Origin: Pseudoxanthomonas suwonensis
GTDB lineage: Bacteria > Pseudomonadota > Gammaproteobacteria > Xanthomonadales > Xanthomonadaceae
Assembly (NCBI RefSeq): GCF_010093235.1
Contig: NZ_PDWP01000008.1
Span: 1 to 64,000 of the forward strand
Reading direction: 5' to 3'
DNA: 64,000 nucleotides
The notes under the pieces were generated by a model. It had not been told where the DNA came from, made no database searches, and saw nothing but the letters and a program-made list of their open reading frames with translations. Position numbers and translations under genes: made by a program. Of this stretch, positions 29,444 through 39,779 are shown piece after piece (positions within the stretch are counted from its first letter, which is position 1; every line of letters starts with the position of its first letter).

Positions 29444-30964
29444 ATGAAGACCCGCAAGATCCTGCTTCCACTCGCGACCGCCACTGCCTGCCTCGCGCTT
29501 GTCGCATGCGGCGGCGGGGAACCGGCCACCCAGGCCGGCCCGCAGGCGGACGACCGCTACGGCGAACTCCGGTTCCAGGCCTGCACCCTCGCCGGCGCGT
29601 CCGCGCGCAGCGTGCAGGCGCGCTGCGCCACCTACGAAGTCCCCGAGGATCCGGAGAACCCGGACGGCCGCCGCATCGCGCTAGACATCGCCTGGCTGCC
29701 GGCCACCGAAGCGGGCGCCGGGCTGGCGGACCCGGTGTTCTTTCTCGCCGGCGGCCCCGGGCAGTCGGCGGTGCAGGTGTGGCCGCAGCTGGATCCCGCC
29801 TTCGCCGAGGTGCGCCGCCAGCGCCACGTGGTCCTGGTGGACCAGCGCGGCACCGGCGGATCCAACCAGCTGCAGTGCGACCGCTCGCCGCTGGACGGAC
29901 TCGATCCCGCGCAGCCGCAGGCGCTGGAGGCGGTGGCGGCGCTGGCGCGCGAATGCGCCGCCGCGCTGGCCGATCGCGCCGATCCGCGCTTCTACACCAC
30001 GACCGAGGCCGTCGCCGACCTGGAAGCCGTGCGGCAGGCCATCGGCGCGGAGGAGATCAACCTGGTCGGCGGTTCCTATGGCACGCGGGTCGCGCAGCAG
30101 TACGCAAAGCGGCATCCGGAACACGTGCGCAGCATCGTGCTGGACGGCGTGGCGCCCAACGACCTGGTGGTCGGTGGCGAGTTCGCCCGCACCTTCGAGG
30201 ATGCGCTGTCGCTGCAGGCCGCCCGCTGCCGCGGGCTTCCCGAGTGCGCCGCGCGTTTCCCGCAGGATCCGCGGGCCCAGCTGCGCGCCCTGGTCGAGCG
30301 CCTGGGACGGGCGCCGGTGGAGGTCGAGTACCGCGACCCGGCCAGCGGCGAGAGCCTCAAGGGCACGGTGGACGCAGGCACGGTGACCGGCCTGGCCTTC
30401 ATGTTCTCGTACATGCCGCAGACCGCCGCGCTGCTGCCGCTGGTGCTGGACGAGGCCGCGCACGGCCGCTACGCGCCGCTGAAGTCGCTTTCGGAACTGA
30501 TGGTGCGCGGGACCAGCGAGCAGATGTCGGTGGGCATGCAGTGGTCGGTGGTCTGCGCCGAGGATGCGGACCGCCACGACGAGTCCGCCGCGGCCGCCGA
30601 GGACACCCTGCTCGGCCCGCAGATGGCACGCATGTTCTTCGCCATGTGCGCCGGCTGGCCGCGCGGGTCGCGGCCCGACGACTTCACCGCGCCCCTGGAA
30701 TCGGACGTGCCCGCGCTGCTGCTGTCCGGGGAGATGGATCCGGTCACGCCGCCGCGCTACGCCGAGCGCGTGCTGCAGGGGCTGCCCAACGGCCGCCACC
30801 TGGTCCTGCAGGGACAGGGCCACGGCACGCTCGCCCTTGGCTGCATGCCGCGGCTGCTCGGCCAGTTCATGGAAACCGCGGATGCGAAGTCGCTGGATGC
30901 CGGCTGCCTCTCGCGCATGACCTACGTACCGCCCTTCACCAGCTTCAACGGATGGGAGCCCTGA
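29444..30964 (+). CDS. Alpha/beta hydrolase lipoprotein with TAP-like C-terminus
   Basis: 506 residues. Lipobox LVAC puts the lipid anchor at about Cys22. The hydrolase fold has the oxyanion segment FFLAGGPGQSA, DQRGTGGSN and the nucleophile elbow VGGSYGTRVAQQYA. The C-terminal TAP-like domain carries LLLSGEMDPVTPPRYAERV (Asp) and GQGHGTLALGC (His), which completes a Ser-Asp-His triad. Related proteins are secreted tripeptidyl aminopeptidases. The natAB genes follow in the same direction after 34 bp. Confidence 0.87.
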   Translation: MKTRKILLPLATATACLALVACGGGEPATQAGPQADDRYGELRFQACTLAGASARSVQARCATYEVPEDPENPDGRRIALDIAWLPATEAGAGLADPVFFLAGGPGQSAVQVWPQLDPAFAEVRRQRHVVLVDQRGTGGSNQLQCDRSPLDGLDPAQPQALEAVAALARECAAALADRADPRFYTTTEAVADLEAVRQAIGAEEINLVGGSYGTRVAQQYAKRHPEHVRSIVLDGVAPNDLVVGGEFARTFEDALSLQAARCRGLPECAARFPQDPRAQLRALVERLGRAPVEVEYRDPASGESLKGTVDAGTVTGLAFMFSYMPQTAALLPLVLDEAAHGRYAPLKSLSELMVRGTSEQMSVGMQWSVVCAEDADRHDESAAAAEDTLLGPQMARMFFAMCAGWPRGSRPDDFTAPLESDVPALLLSGEMDPVTPPRYAERVLQGLPNGRHLVLQGQGHGTLALGCMPRLLGQFMETADAKSLDAGCLSRMTYVPPFTSFNGWEP

Positions 30965-30998
30965 TGCCTACCGCCAGCCGAAACGGAGTGCTGCCGCG

Positions 30999-31745
30999 AT
31001 GATCATCGCCCACGACCTGCACAAGCAGTTCAAGACCCGCACCGGCACGGTCCAGGCCGTTTCCGGCGTCGGCTTCGAGGCGCACGACGGCCAGATCACC
31101 GGCCTGCTCGGGCCCAACGGCGCGGGCAAGACCACCACCCTGCGCATGCTCTACACCCTGATGCGCCCCGATCGCGGCCACATCGAGGTCGATGGCATCG
31201 ACCCGGCACGCGACCCGATGGCGGTGCGGCGCTCGCTGGGCGTGCTGCCGGATGCGCGCGGCGTGTACAAGCGCCTGACCGCGCGCGAGAACATCGCCTA
31301 CTTCGCGCGCCTGCACGGCCTGTCGTCGCAGCGCACCGCCGAGCGCATCGCCGCGCTGTCGGCGGCGCTGGACATGGACGGGATCCTCGACCGCCAGACC
31401 GAAGGCTTCTCCCAGGGCCAGCGCACCAAGACCGCAATCGCGCGCGCCCTGGTGCACGACCCGCGCAACGTGATCCTCGACGAGCCGACCAACGGCCTGG
31501 ACGTGATGACCACCCGCGCCATGCGCCAGTTCCTGTTCGGACTGCGCGACGAGGGCCGCTGCGTGATCCTCTCCAGCCACATCATGCAGGAGGTGGCGGC
31601 GCTGTGCGATCGCATCGTCATCATCGCCAGGGGCCAGGTCGTCGCCTCGGGCACCGCCGAGGAGCTGCGCGCGCAGACCGGTGAGTCCAGCCTCGAGGAC
31701 GCGTTCGTCAGGATCATCGGTTCGGCGGAGGGCCTGCAGGCATGA
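30999..31745 (+). CDS. natA: NatA-type ABC transporter ATP-binding protein
   Basis: 248 residues. Walker A GPNGAGKTT (about 37-45), signature FSQGQRTKTAIARAL, Walker B VILDEPTNGLD and SSHIMQE are present. The FSQGQ signature and the ABC-2 partner are those of the NatAB sodium-efflux type family; the real substrate is not proven. It overlaps natB by 4 bp. Confidence 0.85.
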   Translation: MIIAHDLHKQFKTRTGTVQAVSGVGFEAHDGQITGLLGPNGAGKTTTLRMLYTLMRPDRGHIEVDGIDPARDPMAVRRSLGVLPDARGVYKRLTARENIAYFARLHGLSSQRTAERIAALSAALDMDGILDRQTEGFSQGQRTKTAIARALVHDPRNVILDEPTNGLDVMTTRAMRQFLFGLRDEGRCVILSSHIMQEVAALCDRIVIIARGQVVASGTAEELRAQTGESSLEDAFVRIIGSAEGLQA

Positions 31746-32923
31746 ACGTGCTGACCACTGTGTGGATCGTCCTGTGCAAGGAACTGCGCGACATGGCGCG
31801 CGACCGCCGCACGATGGCGCTGACCCTGCTGATGGGCCCCCTGCTCGCGCCGGCGCTCATCCTCGGCATCAACGTGCTTGCCGAGAAGAAGTTCCGTACC
31901 CAGATCGAGAAGGACCTGGAGGTCCCGACCATCGGCATGGAACGGGCGCCGAACCTGGTCGCCTTCCTCGGCACCCAGGGCATCGTCGCCGTGCCCGCAC
32001 CGGAGAACCTCGAGCAGGCCATCCGCGACCAGCAGGTGGACGTGGGCCTGCACATCTCCGAAAGCTACGCCGAGGACTGGCGCGCGGGCCGGCCGGCGCT
32101 GGTGGAAGTGCTGGTGGATACCACCCAGCGCGATTCGGGCATCCCCGCCGGCCGCCTGCGCGGTGCGCTGCAGGCCTATGGCAGCCAGGTCGGTTCCCTG
32201 CGCCTGCTGGCGCGCGGCTTGGATGCCTCGGTGGTGCAGGCGATCAACCCCGCCACGCGAGACGTGGCCACGGCCGAGGCCAGGCGCGGCCGGCTACTGT
32301 CGTTCTTCCTGCCTTACCTGCTGATCCTGTCCGCCTTCCTGGGAGGCTCGGCCCTGGTGCTCGACGCCACCGCCGGCGAACGCGAGCGGCAGTCACTGGA
32401 GCCGCTGCTGGCCACCCCGGCGTCGCGCGGCGCGATCGTCAGCGCCAAGATCGCCGCTGCCTGCGTGCTGGGCCTGGTCGCGCTGCTGCTGTCGCTGCTG
32501 GCGATCAAGCTCAGCGCGCTGATGGCCAGCGGCGAGGTGCGGCACATGGACATGTCGATGCTGTCGATCGCCAAGCTGCTGGTCGTGCTGCTGCCGATGC
32601 TGCTGATCGGCACCTCGCTGCTGACCCTGCTGGCGGCGGCCGCCAGGAGCCTGAAGGAAGCGCAGAGCCACATCACCTGGCTGATGCTGCTGCCGATGGT
32701 GCCCACGCTGGTGCTGATGGCCAACCCGGTGAAGACCCAGGCCTGGCAGTTCGCGGTGCCGTTCCTGGCGCAGAACCAGATGCTGCTGCGGGTGATCCGC
32801 GGCGAGCACGTGGCCGCGCAGGAGTGGGCCATCTACTTCGGCTGCAGCCTCGGCCTGGCCCTGCTGCTGTGGCTGGCGGCGGTGCTGCGCTACCGGCAGG
32901 AGAAGCTGGCGATATCCGGCTGA
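31742..32923 (+). CDS. natB: NatB-type ABC-2 permease
   Basis: 393 residues. An N-terminal helix (residues ~20-42) is followed by a large periplasmic domain (about 45-175). Five more hydrophobic helices lie between 185 and 385, and the ABC-2 signature region AGERERQSLEPLLATPAS connects the first two. This topology is that of NatB/ABC2_membrane_3 permeases. It pairs with the preceding ATPase, and a bidirectional terminator follows. Confidence 0.87.
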   Translation: MNVLTTVWIVLCKELRDMARDRRTMALTLLMGPLLAPALILGINVLAEKKFRTQIEKDLEVPTIGMERAPNLVAFLGTQGIVAVPAPENLEQAIRDQQVDVGLHISESYAEDWRAGRPALVEVLVDTTQRDSGIPAGRLRGALQAYGSQVGSLRLLARGLDASVVQAINPATRDVATAEARRGRLLSFFLPYLLILSAFLGGSALVLDATAGERERQSLEPLLATPASRGAIVSAKIAAACVLGLVALLLSLLAIKLSALMASGEVRHMDMSMLSIAKLLVVLLPMLLIGTSLLTLLAAAARSLKEAQSHITWLMLLPMVPTLVLMANPVKTQAWQFAVPFLAQNQMLLRVIRGEHVAAQEWAIYFGCSLGLALLLWLAAVLRYRQEKLAISG

Positions 32924-32950
32924 GCACCGGCTCCGCCCGGAACCGGAACG

Positions 32951-32980
32951 GAAAAGGCCCGGCAATGCCGGGCCTTTTCC
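32951..32980. terminator. Bidirectional terminator between natB and the TonB-like gene
   Basis: Hairpin with 13-14 bp arms (GGAAAAGGCCCGGC/GCCGGGCCTTTTCC, loop AAT) flanked by A and T runs, which suits both converging transcripts. Confidence 0.92.
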
Positions 32981-32999
32981 TTGCACGCCACCTGGCGGA

Positions 33000-33992
33000 T
33001 CACTCGTTGGGAGCGAAGGCCAGGGTGCGGCGGGTGGTGACCGGCGCGTCGATCGGCTCGAACTTCCAGCGCCGCACCGCGTTGACCGCCTCGCGGTCGA
33101 AGATGCGCGGCGGGTTGGCGCGCAGCACGCGCACGTCGGTGACTTCACCGCTGGTGCCGACGGTGAACTCGACCAGCACGTCGCCGGAGGTACCGGCGCG
33201 CAGGGCCTCGGCGGGATAGCGCGGCGCCGGCATGCTGATCGGGCGCAGCGGGCGCGCCGCTGCCTGCTGGGCCGCAGGACGGGACTGCTGCTGCGCGCTC
33301 GCCTGGCGGGCCGCGGCTTCGCGCTGCTCGGCTTCGCGGCGCTCGGCAGCCTGGCGCTCGGCGGCCTGGCGCGCGGCTTCCTGCTCGGCGGCCAGGCGGC
33401 GGGCCGCCTCGGCCTCGGCGGCCTGCTGCTGGGCCAGGCGCTGCTGGTCGGCCTGGGCGCGGGCCTGGGCCTCGGCACGCGCACGCGCGGCCTCCGCCTC
33501 GCTGCGCTGGGCCACGGCCTGCTGGGCGGCGGTGATGCTCTGGCGGATGCGCGGCAGCGCCGGGGTGTTCGGATCGGCCTTCTCGATCAGCGCGGCCAGG
33601 CGCTGGGCCTCGTCGAACTGCTCGCGGGTGACGGCCTGCTCGGTGGCGATGACCGTGTACGGCATCAGGTCGGTCAGCGCGCTGGCGACGGTGGCGTCGT
33701 CGGGCAGCTTGTCGCGCAGCGCCAGGTAGTACTCCATCGCGTTGTCGCCGGCGGGGGCGTACATGCGGTTCTCGCGCAGCGCGTTGGTCGCCAGCTCGTG
33801 CAGGTCGTCGAGGGCCATGCCCTGGACCTTGGGAGCCACGGCCGGCGGCGGCGCGCTGGCTTCCGGCCGGGTGGAGGACGCGGCGGTGTTGGCGCCGGCG
33901 GCAGGCTCTTCCTGCTTGGAACATGCACCGAGCGCGGCGGCCAGCATCATGCAGGCCACGAGCCGCGACTTCGGCGGAATCGTCAAGGTCAT
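33000..33992 (-). CDS. Lipoprotein with coiled coil and TonB C-terminal domain
   Basis: 330 residues. The N-terminal signal ends in LGAC-S, a lipobox, with Ser at +2. Residues ~60-140 form a helical domain (LHELATNALRENRMYAPAGD). An Ala/Glu/Arg/Gln-rich charged coiled coil occupies ~150-245, and a TonB_C domain ends the protein (RYPAEALRAGTSGDVLVEF, then REAVNAVRRWKFEPI). Ordinary TonB has an N-terminal transmembrane anchor; here the anchor looks like lipid, with no residue that would retain it in the inner membrane. Function unknown. Confidence 0.8.
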   Translation of the reverse strand: MTLTIPPKSRLVACMMLAAALGACSKQEEPAAGANTAASSTRPEASAPPPAVAPKVQGMALDDLHELATNALRENRMYAPAGDNAMEYYLALRDKLPDDATVASALTDLMPYTVIATEQAVTREQFDEAQRLAALIEKADPNTPALPRIRQSITAAQQAVAQRSEAEAARARAEAQARAQADQQRLAQQQAAEAEAARRLAAEQEAARQAAERQAAERREAEQREAAARQASAQQQSRPAAQQAAARPLRPISMPAPRYPAEALRAGTSGDVLVEFTVGTSGEVTDVRVLRANPPRIFDREAVNAVRRWKFEPIDAPVTTRRTLAFAPNE

Positions 33993-34130
33993 CAGTACTC
34001 CCCCGTGATGGAACCCAGTGAACTGGTAAGGACGGCGCACCCCGTATCGCGCCGTACGCAGCCGATTGTCAACCGCTAGGCCACGCGGCACAAGCGTTTT
34101 GCGACGAAGTTGCAGGCTAAAGGCCGCCGC

Positions 34131-35468
34131 TTACTTGCCGATACAGAAGCTGGAGAAGATGTGCCCCAGCAACTGGTCGGCGGTGAGCCGGCCGGTCAGG
34201 TTGCCTATGGCGTCGTGGGCCATCCGCAGCTGCTCGGCCGCCAGCTCCAGGCGCCCGGCCTGGAGTTCCGCCGCTGCGGCAGTCGCCGCGTCGAGGGTCT
34301 GGCGCAGGGCGTCCAGGTGCCGGGCGCGGGCGCTGAACTCCCCTTCGGCGGCATCGGGCGCGCCGCTGGCGGCCATGGCGCGCAGGGCCGCATGCAGGCG
34401 TTCGAGTCCCTGGCCGGTCAGTGCCGACACTTGCAGGACCCCGTCGCCAGGCGGGGGCGGCTGCGGCAGCAGGTCGGCCTTGTTGTGGATCCACAGCTTC
34501 AGCGGCACCCCGTGCGCGGCTTCCTCAAGCGCGGCGCGGTCGGCTTCGGGAGCGCGCGCGTCCAGCACCAGCAGGGCCAGGTCCGCGCGCTCCAGTTCCG
34601 CGCGCGCGCGGCGCATGCCTTCGCGTTCGATCTCGTCGCCGCCCTCGCGCAGGCCGGCGGTATCGGCCAGCACCAGTTCCAGGCCGTCGATGCGGACCAC
34701 TTCGCGCAGCACGTCGCGGGTGGTGCCGGCCACGTCGGCCACGATCGCGCGGGCGTCGCCGGCCAGGGCGTTGAGCAGGGAGCTCTTGCCGGCGTTCGGC
34801 GGGCCCAGCAGCACCGCGTGCAGGCCGTCGCGCAGGCGTCGGCCACGCCCGGCGCGGGCCAGCAGGTCCTGCAGGGCGGCACACTGGCGATCCAGTTGCG
34901 CCGCCACCTGGGGCAGGCCCAGGGTCTCGATCGGCTCGTCGACGAAATCGATCGCGGCCTCCACGTGGATCCGCAGGCGCAGCAGGCCCTCGGCGATGTC
35001 CTCGGCCTGGCGCGAGAACACGCCCTCCAGCGACCGGCGGGCGGCGCGGGCGGCGCGCAGGTCGGATGCGGCGATCAGGTCGGCGAGCGCCTCGGCCTGG
35101 ACCAGGTCCAGCTTGCCGTTGAGGAAGGCGCGTTCGCTGAACTCGCCGGGCCGCGCCTGGCGCGCACCCAGCTCGCGGCAGCGCTCGACCAGGCGCTGCA
35201 GCACCACCGGGCTGCCGTGCGCCTGCAGCTCGGTGACGTCCTCGCCGGTGAAACTGTGGGGGCCGGAGAAGGCGAGCACGATCCCGTCGTCGATCACCGC
35301 GCCGTCGGCCTCGCGGAAGAACGCGCGCATTGCCCGGCGCGGCGCCGGCTCGCGGCCGCACAGGGCAGTGGCGATCGCCAGGGCCTTCGGCCCGGACAGG
35401 CGCACGATGCCCACGCCCCCGGCGCCGGGAGCGGTGGCGATGGCGGCGATGGTGTCGGGCGCGGTCAT
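34131..35468 (-). CDS. mnmE: MnmE, tRNA modification GTPase
   Basis: 445-residue GTPase that, with MnmG, installs the cmnm5 group on U34 of certain tRNAs. The N-terminal folate-binding domain (about 1-115, [20 protein letters not shown]) is followed by a helical region. The G domain has G1 [13 protein letters not shown]3 DTAGLR and G4 NKAD. The C-terminal FCIGK contains the functional cysteine. It is in the usual place downstream of yidC. Confidence 0.96.
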   Translation of the reverse strand: MTAPDTIAAIATAPGAGGVGIVRLSGPKALAIATALCGREPAPRRAMRAFFREADGAVIDDGIVLAFSGPHSFTGEDVTELQAHGSPVVLQRLVERCRELGARQARPGEFSERAFLNGKLDLVQAEALADLIAASDLRAARAARRSLEGVFSRQAEDIAEGLLRLRIHVEAAIDFVDEPIETLGLPQVAAQLDRQCAALQDLLARAGRGRRLRDGLHAVLLGPPNAGKSSLLNALAGDARAIVADVAGTTRDVLREVVRIDGLELVLADTAGLREGGDEIEREGMRRARAELERADLALLVLDARAPEADRAALEEAAHGVPLKLWIHNKADLLPQPPPPGDGVLQVSALTGQGLERLHAALRAMAASGAPDAAEGEFSARARHLDALRQTLDAATAAAAELQAGRLELAAEQLRMAHDAIGNLTGRLTADQLLGHIFSSFCIGK

Positions 35469-35540
35469 GGGCGTTGCGGCAGGACAGGTGGCCAGCGTAG
35501 CGGCGGCAGCGGCGGGGTGCAGCCCCGCACGGGCGGCGGA

Positions 35541-35570
35541 TAAAGGAAACCCGCCTGGCGGCGGGTTTCC
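35541..35570 (-). terminator. Terminator after yidC
   Basis: Arms GGAAACCCGCC/GGCGGGTTTCC (35545-35555 and 35560-35570) with a 4-base loop. On the minus strand the stem is followed by TTTAT. It separates yidC from mnmE. Confidence 0.85.
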
Positions 35571-35577
35571 TCGGACC

Positions 35578-37275
35578 TTACTTGGCGGCGGGCTTCGGCG
35601 CCGGCTCGCCGTGGCGCTTCATCATCCACCACTGCTGCAGCAGGCCCAGGGCGCCGTTGGTCACCCAGTACAGGACCAGGCCGGCCGGGAAGAAGGCCAT
35701 CATCACGCCGAACACCAGCGGCATGAACTGCATCATCTTCTGCTGCATCGGATCCATGCCCGGCGCCGGCTGCAGCTTCTGGGTGAACCACATGACCGCG
35801 ACGTTGACCACCGGCAGGATGAAGAACGGATCGCGCGCGGTCAGGTCCTGGATCCACAGGATCCACGGCGCGTGGCGCAGCTCGACCGACTCCACCAGCA
35901 CCCAGTACAGGGCCAGGAACACCGGCATCTGCACCAGGATCGGCAGGCAGCCGCCCATCGGGTTGATCTTCTCCTTCTTGTACAGCTCCATCATCGCCAT
36001 CTGGAACTTCTGGCGGTCCTCGCCATAGCGTTCCTTCAGCTGCTGGATGCGCGGCTGGAACTTGCGCATCTTGGCGAAGCTCTTGTACTGGGCGGCCGAC
36101 AGCGGATACATCAGCGCCTTTACCACCACGACCAGGCCGATGATGGCCCAGCCCCAGTTGCCGAACAGGTCGTACAGGTGGCTCAGCACCCAGAACAGGC
36201 CTTCGCCGAGCAGGGCGAGGATGGTGAACTGGCTGTAGTCCACCGCGCGCTCCAGGCCCGGGACGCGCTGGGCGCGGATCTGCGAGACCAGCTTCGGACC
36301 GACGTACAGGCGCGCCTCGGTGGTGGCGGAGCTGCCCGGTGCGACGACCAGCGGATTGGTCACCTCGCGCACCAGCGCACGGTCGCCGACCTGGTCGAGC
36401 GAGATGGTGCCCGCCTGCTGGTTGCCGGCCGGCAACCACGCGGTGAAGAAGTGGTGCTGCAGCATCGCCACCCAGCCGTTGCTGGTCTGCAGGTTGAGCC
36501 TGCCGTCCTCGAGGTAGTCCTCGTCGAACTTGCGGCGGTCGTAGCTGCCGTCGTACCAGGCGGCGCCATTGAAGCTGAAGGACTCGGGGCTGGTGTAGCC
36601 GCGCTCGATCACCGGCGGCTTGCGCACCAGCTGGCGATAGACCTGGCCCTGCCACGGCGCGCTGCCGGCATTGACCACCTCGTCGCGCACGGTCAGCGCG
36701 TAGGCGCCGCGCGACAGCACGTAGGTGCGGCGGATCTGCACGCCGTTGTCGCCCTGCCAGACGAACGGGACTTCGACCGTGTCCGCGCCGTCGGCCAGCA
36801 CGTACTCGCGCTGCGGCTCGGCCGGGACGAAGCCCGACAGGTGCGTCGGGGCGGCGCCGGTGGCGCTGACCCAGCCGCTCTGGGCGGCATAGAAGCTGGC
36901 CGGCGCGGCATCGAACAGGCGCACCGGGGTGCCATCGCCGTTGCGGTCGCGCGGGAACTGCAGCAGGTCGGCCTGGACCACGCTGCCGCCATCCAGCACC
37001 AGCTGCAGCACGTCGTTGCTCACGGTGACCCGCTGCGCCGAGGCAGCGGCGGGCGTGGCGGCAGCCACCGCCACCGGGGCCGCGGAAGCGGCCGGGACCG
37101 AGGCGTCGGCGGCAGGCGCCGCGGCTGCCGGCTGCGGCACGGCGTCCTGGGCCACGGCGGTGGTCGGCGCGGGCGCGGCGGCAGCCGGAGCGGCCTGCTC
37201 CTTGCCCCATTCCATCCACAGCAGGACGGCCACCATCAGCCAGGCGAGGATCAGGAATACGCGGGTCTGGTTCAT
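35578..37275 (-). CDS. yidC: YidC membrane protein insertase
   Basis: 565 residues, typical Gram-negative YidC. One N-terminal helix (residues 4-22) is followed by an Ala/Pro-rich linker. The large periplasmic domain spans ~60-340, and the conserved five-helix insertase core ~350-550 includes [21 protein letters not shown] with the conserved positively charged cytoplasmic region and [19 protein letters not shown]-type helix. It inserts membrane proteins with or without Sec. It lies downstream of rnpA. Confidence 0.96.
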   Translation of the reverse strand: MNQTRVFLILAWLMVAVLLWMEWGKEQAAPAAAAPAPTTAVAQDAVPQPAAAAPAADASVPAASAAPVAVAAATPAAASAQRVTVSNDVLQLVLDGGSVVQADLLQFPRDRNGDGTPVRLFDAAPASFYAAQSGWVSATGAAPTHLSGFVPAEPQREYVLADGADTVEVPFVWQGDNGVQIRRTYVLSRGAYALTVRDEVVNAGSAPWQGQVYRQLVRKPPVIERGYTSPESFSFNGAAWYDGSYDRRKFDEDYLEDGRLNLQTSNGWVAMLQHHFFTAWLPAGNQQAGTISLDQVGDRALVREVTNPLVVAPGSSATTEARLYVGPKLVSQIRAQRVPGLERAVDYSQFTILALLGEGLFWVLSHLYDLFGNWGWAIIGLVVVVKALMYPLSAAQYKSFAKMRKFQPRIQQLKERYGEDRQKFQMAMMELYKKEKINPMGGCLPILVQMPVFLALYWVLVESVELRHAPWILWIQDLTARDPFFILPVVNVAVMWFTQKLQPAPGMDPMQQKMMQFMPLVFGVMMAFFPAGLVLYWVTNGALGLLQQWWMMKRHGEPAPKPAAK

Positions 37276-37313
37276 CAGGGCAGGCAGGCTCGGGCCGGAG
37301 AACGATCCGGCAC

Positions 37314-37727
37314 TTAATTAGAAGGAGAGGCGGAAGGGGGAGGCGCGGGCATTGTGCCGCCGCGGGCCGGACCCGGCAATGCGCCGGCCTTGCGCAGCAG
37401 GCGCAGGAACGACTCCCGGATCTGGTCGCCGGTGGCGCGCGCGGCGGCCGGCCGTGCGACCACGACGTAGTCCCCGCCGGCCATGCCGGCGCGGTGGTGG
37501 CGCATGCAGTCGCGCAGGATGCGCTTGATCCGGTTGCGGCCGACCGCGCGTGGATCGACCTTGCGCGACACGGCCAGGCCCAGGCGCGGTTCGCCGTCGC
37601 CGGGCAGCCAGTGCAGGCCGAGCAGGGCATCGCCAAGGCGGCGCCCCCCGTCGAACACGCGGGTATATTCCACGCGCGAACGGACCCGGGCGCTGCGAGG
37701 GAATCGCGCGCGCGGGTCCGTGGTCAT
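37314..37727 (-). CDS. rnpA: Ribonuclease P protein component
   Basis: 137-residue basic protein subunit of RNase P, which helps the catalytic RNA cut the 5' leader from tRNA precursors. The hallmark RNR motif is in [17 protein letters not shown] (about residues 60-75), preceded by LGLAVSRKV. The ATG at 37727 is chosen; the family starts shortly before [12 protein letters not shown]. The C-terminus has a Pro-rich extension. It is cotranscribed with rpmH 53 bp upstream. Confidence 0.94.
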   Translation of the reverse strand: MTTDPRARFPRSARVRSRVEYTRVFDGGRRLGDALLGLHWLPGDGEPRLGLAVSRKVDPRAVGRNRIKRILRDCMRHHRAGMAGGDYVVVARPAAARATGDQIRESFLRLLRKAGALPGPARGGTMPAPPPSASPSN

Positions 37728-37780
37728 CTCGCTGGATATCGCGGCGGCCCGGCGTCCGGAAGACAGGGCCGCGATGCGAA

Positions 37781-37921
37781 TCAGGCGCTCAGGCGCTTGC
37801 GGCCCTTGGCACGGCGACGCGCCAGGACCTTGCGGCCGTCGGCCGTCTTCATGCGGGCACGGAAGCCGTGGTCGCGCTTGCGCTTGAGGTTGCTGGGCTG
37901 GAAGGTGCGCTTGGTGGCCAT
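37781..37921 (-). CDS. rpmH: 50S ribosomal protein L34
   Basis: 46-residue highly basic protein beginning [20 protein letters not shown] and ending [12 protein letters not shown], the invariant L34 sequence. It is first in the rpmH-rnpA-yidC-mnmE group and diverges from dnaA. Confidence 0.97.
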   Translation of the reverse strand: MATKRTFQPSNLKRKRDHGFRARMKTADGRKVLARRRAKGRKRLSA

Positions 37922-38029
37922 GGCGGCACTCGATTCGTAATGGGGCGAAAGAACCGGAAAGTCTAGGGGTGTCGGGCAGTCCGGTCAAGCCGGCATGAAG
38001 AGCGGCGGCGGGGCGATCGTAGACGCCCC

Positions 38030-38049
38030 TGTGGATGGCCTGTTGATAA
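38030..38049 (+). promoter_or_regulatory. Two DnaA-box-like sites upstream of dnaA
   Basis: TGTGGATGG at 38030 and TGTTGATAA at 38041 are in the same orientation, 11 bp (one helical turn) apart. They differ from the consensus TGTGGATAA at two and one position. They lie 115-134 bp upstream of the dnaA ATG and could serve dnaA autoregulation. Confidence 0.5.
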
Positions 38050-38163
38050 CAGTGGGAAAAGACGGCCCCGGATGGTAGGCTGCTGCGTCCCGACCCGACC
38101 CATGCGGTGGCCCGGCGACGCTTGCGGCGGCGCGGCCATCGCCCGACGAGCTTTGCCTTTCTG

Positions 38164-39504
38164 ATGGATGCCTGGCCCCGCTGTCTGGAACGCCTCGAAG
38201 CCGAACTTCCGGCCGAGGACGTCCATACCTGGCTCAAACCCCTGCAGGCCGAGGAGCGCCCGGACGGCGTCGTCCTCTACGCCCCCAATGCCTTCATCGT
38301 CGAACAGGTGCGCGACCGCTACCTGGCCCGCATCCGCGAGCTGGCCCAGCACTTCGCCGGCCACCTGAACGTCCAGCTGGAGATCGGCTCGCGGCCGAAG
38401 GCGCCGGAACCGGCGCCGGCCGCGGCCCCGGCGGTGCACCTGCCGGCCTCCGCGCCGCGCGCCGTGCCCTCCGAACCGTTCAACGGCAACCTGGATCCGC
38501 ACTACACCTTCGAGAACTTCGTCGAAGGCCGGTCCAACCAGCTCGGCCGTGCCGCGGCCTGGCAGGCGGCGCAGAAGCCGGGCGACCGCCAACACAACCC
38601 GCTGCTGTTGTACGGCGGGACCGGCCTGGGCAAGACCCACCTGATGTTCGCCGCCGGCAACGAGATGCGTCGCCTCAATCCGGGCGCGCGCGTGCTGTAC
38701 CTGCGCTCGGAGCAGTTCTACAACGCCTTCTTCCGCTCGCTGCAGGAGAAGACCGCCGACCAGTTCAAGCGCCAGTTCCAGCAGATCGACGCGCTGCTGA
38801 TCGACGACATCCAGTTCTTCGCCGGCAAGGACCGCACCCAGGAGGAGTTCTTCCACACCTTCAACGCGCTGTTCGACAGCCGGCAGCAGATCATCATGAC
38901 CTGCGACCGCTACCCGCGGGAGGTGGACGGCCTGGAGCCGCGGCTGAAGTCGCGCCTGGCCTGGGGCCTGTCGGTGGCGATCGACCCGCCGGACTTCGAG
39001 ACCCGCGCGGCGATCGTGCTGGCCAAGGCGCGCGAGCGCGGCACCGAGGTGCCGGACGAGGTCGCGTTCCTGCTGGCCAAGAAGATGCGCTCCAACGTGC
39101 GCGACCTGGAGGGTGCGCTCAACACCCTGGCCGCGCGGGCCAACTTCACCGGCCGCACGATCAGCGTCGAGTTCGCCCAGGAGACCCTGCGCGACCTGCT
39201 GCGCGCCCAGCAGCAGGCCATCGGCATCCCCAACATCCAGAAGACCGTGGCCGACTACTACGGCCTCCAGGTCAAGGACCTGCTGTCCAAGCGCCGTACG
39301 CGCTCGCTGGCGCGCCCGCGCCAGGTGGCGATGGCCCTGACCAAGGAGCTGACCGAGCATTCGCTGCCGGAAATCGGCGACGCCTTCGCCGGCCGCGACC
39401 ACACCACCGTGCTGCACGCCTGCCGCCAGATCCGCACCCTGATGGAGACCGACGGCAAGCTGCGCGAGGACTGGGACAAGCTCATCCGCAAGCTCAGCGA
39501 GTGA
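38164..39504 (+). CDS. dnaA: Chromosomal replication initiator DnaA
   Basis: 446 residues. Domain I is about 1-75 ([20 protein letters not shown]), then a short Pro/Ala linker. The AAA+ domain has Walker A GGTGLGKT (151-158) and Walker [10 protein letters not shown]. Domain IV carries the DnaA signature [19 protein letters not shown] near the C-terminus. It binds DnaA boxes and melts oriC. The ATG at 38164 is the standard family start, although the frame is open 19 codons upstream. Confidence 0.97.
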   Translation: MDAWPRCLERLEAELPAEDVHTWLKPLQAEERPDGVVLYAPNAFIVEQVRDRYLARIRELAQHFAGHLNVQLEIGSRPKAPEPAPAAAPAVHLPASAPRAVPSEPFNGNLDPHYTFENFVEGRSNQLGRAAAWQAAQKPGDRQHNPLLLYGGTGLGKTHLMFAAGNEMRRLNPGARVLYLRSEQFYNAFFRSLQEKTADQFKRQFQQIDALLIDDIQFFAGKDRTQEEFFHTFNALFDSRQQIIMTCDRYPREVDGLEPRLKSRLAWGLSVAIDPPDFETRAAIVLAKARERGTEVPDEVAFLLAKKMRSNVRDLEGALNTLAARANFTGRTISVEFAQETLRDLLRAQQQAIGIPNIQKTVADYYGLQVKDLLSKRRTRSLARPRQVAMALTKELTEHSLPEIGDAFAGRDHTTVLHACRQIRTLMETDGKLREDWDKLIRKLSE

Positions 39505-39529
39505 TCCGGCCGCGGCCGCAGGCTGCGGT

Positions 39530-39779
39530 GGACCGAGCTGGGGTAAATTGGGCGCAAAACGGGGGCAGGCTGGGGATAAGCAGGGGACAGAATCCAGGTC
39601 CCAAAACCATCCACAGCTTGTCCCGGATTGCCCGGGGACTTTCCCGCAAGGTTTGTCCTCAAGAAAAAGCTTTCAAAAACAACGGGTTGCTATAGTTTTC
39701 CACAGGCTTCGGCGCCCTCCAGCACCACCGCTTTCAGATTTATTCCACATCTCTTTAAAAGCGTAGAGGCACGGAATCC
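39530..39779. other. Probable replication origin (oriC)
   Basis: The dnaA-dnaN spacer is the only AT-rich stretch of the region. It holds DnaA-box-like 9-mers TGGGGATAA (39571), CCATCCACA (39607, reverse orientation), TTTTCCACA (39696, reverse) and TATTCCACA (39741, reverse). It also has A/T-rich runs at 39655-39700 and 39715-39765 that could be the unwinding element. None of the boxes matches TTATCCACA perfectly. The call rests mainly on synteny: Xanthomonas oriC is in this spacer or next to dnaA. Confidence 0.65.
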
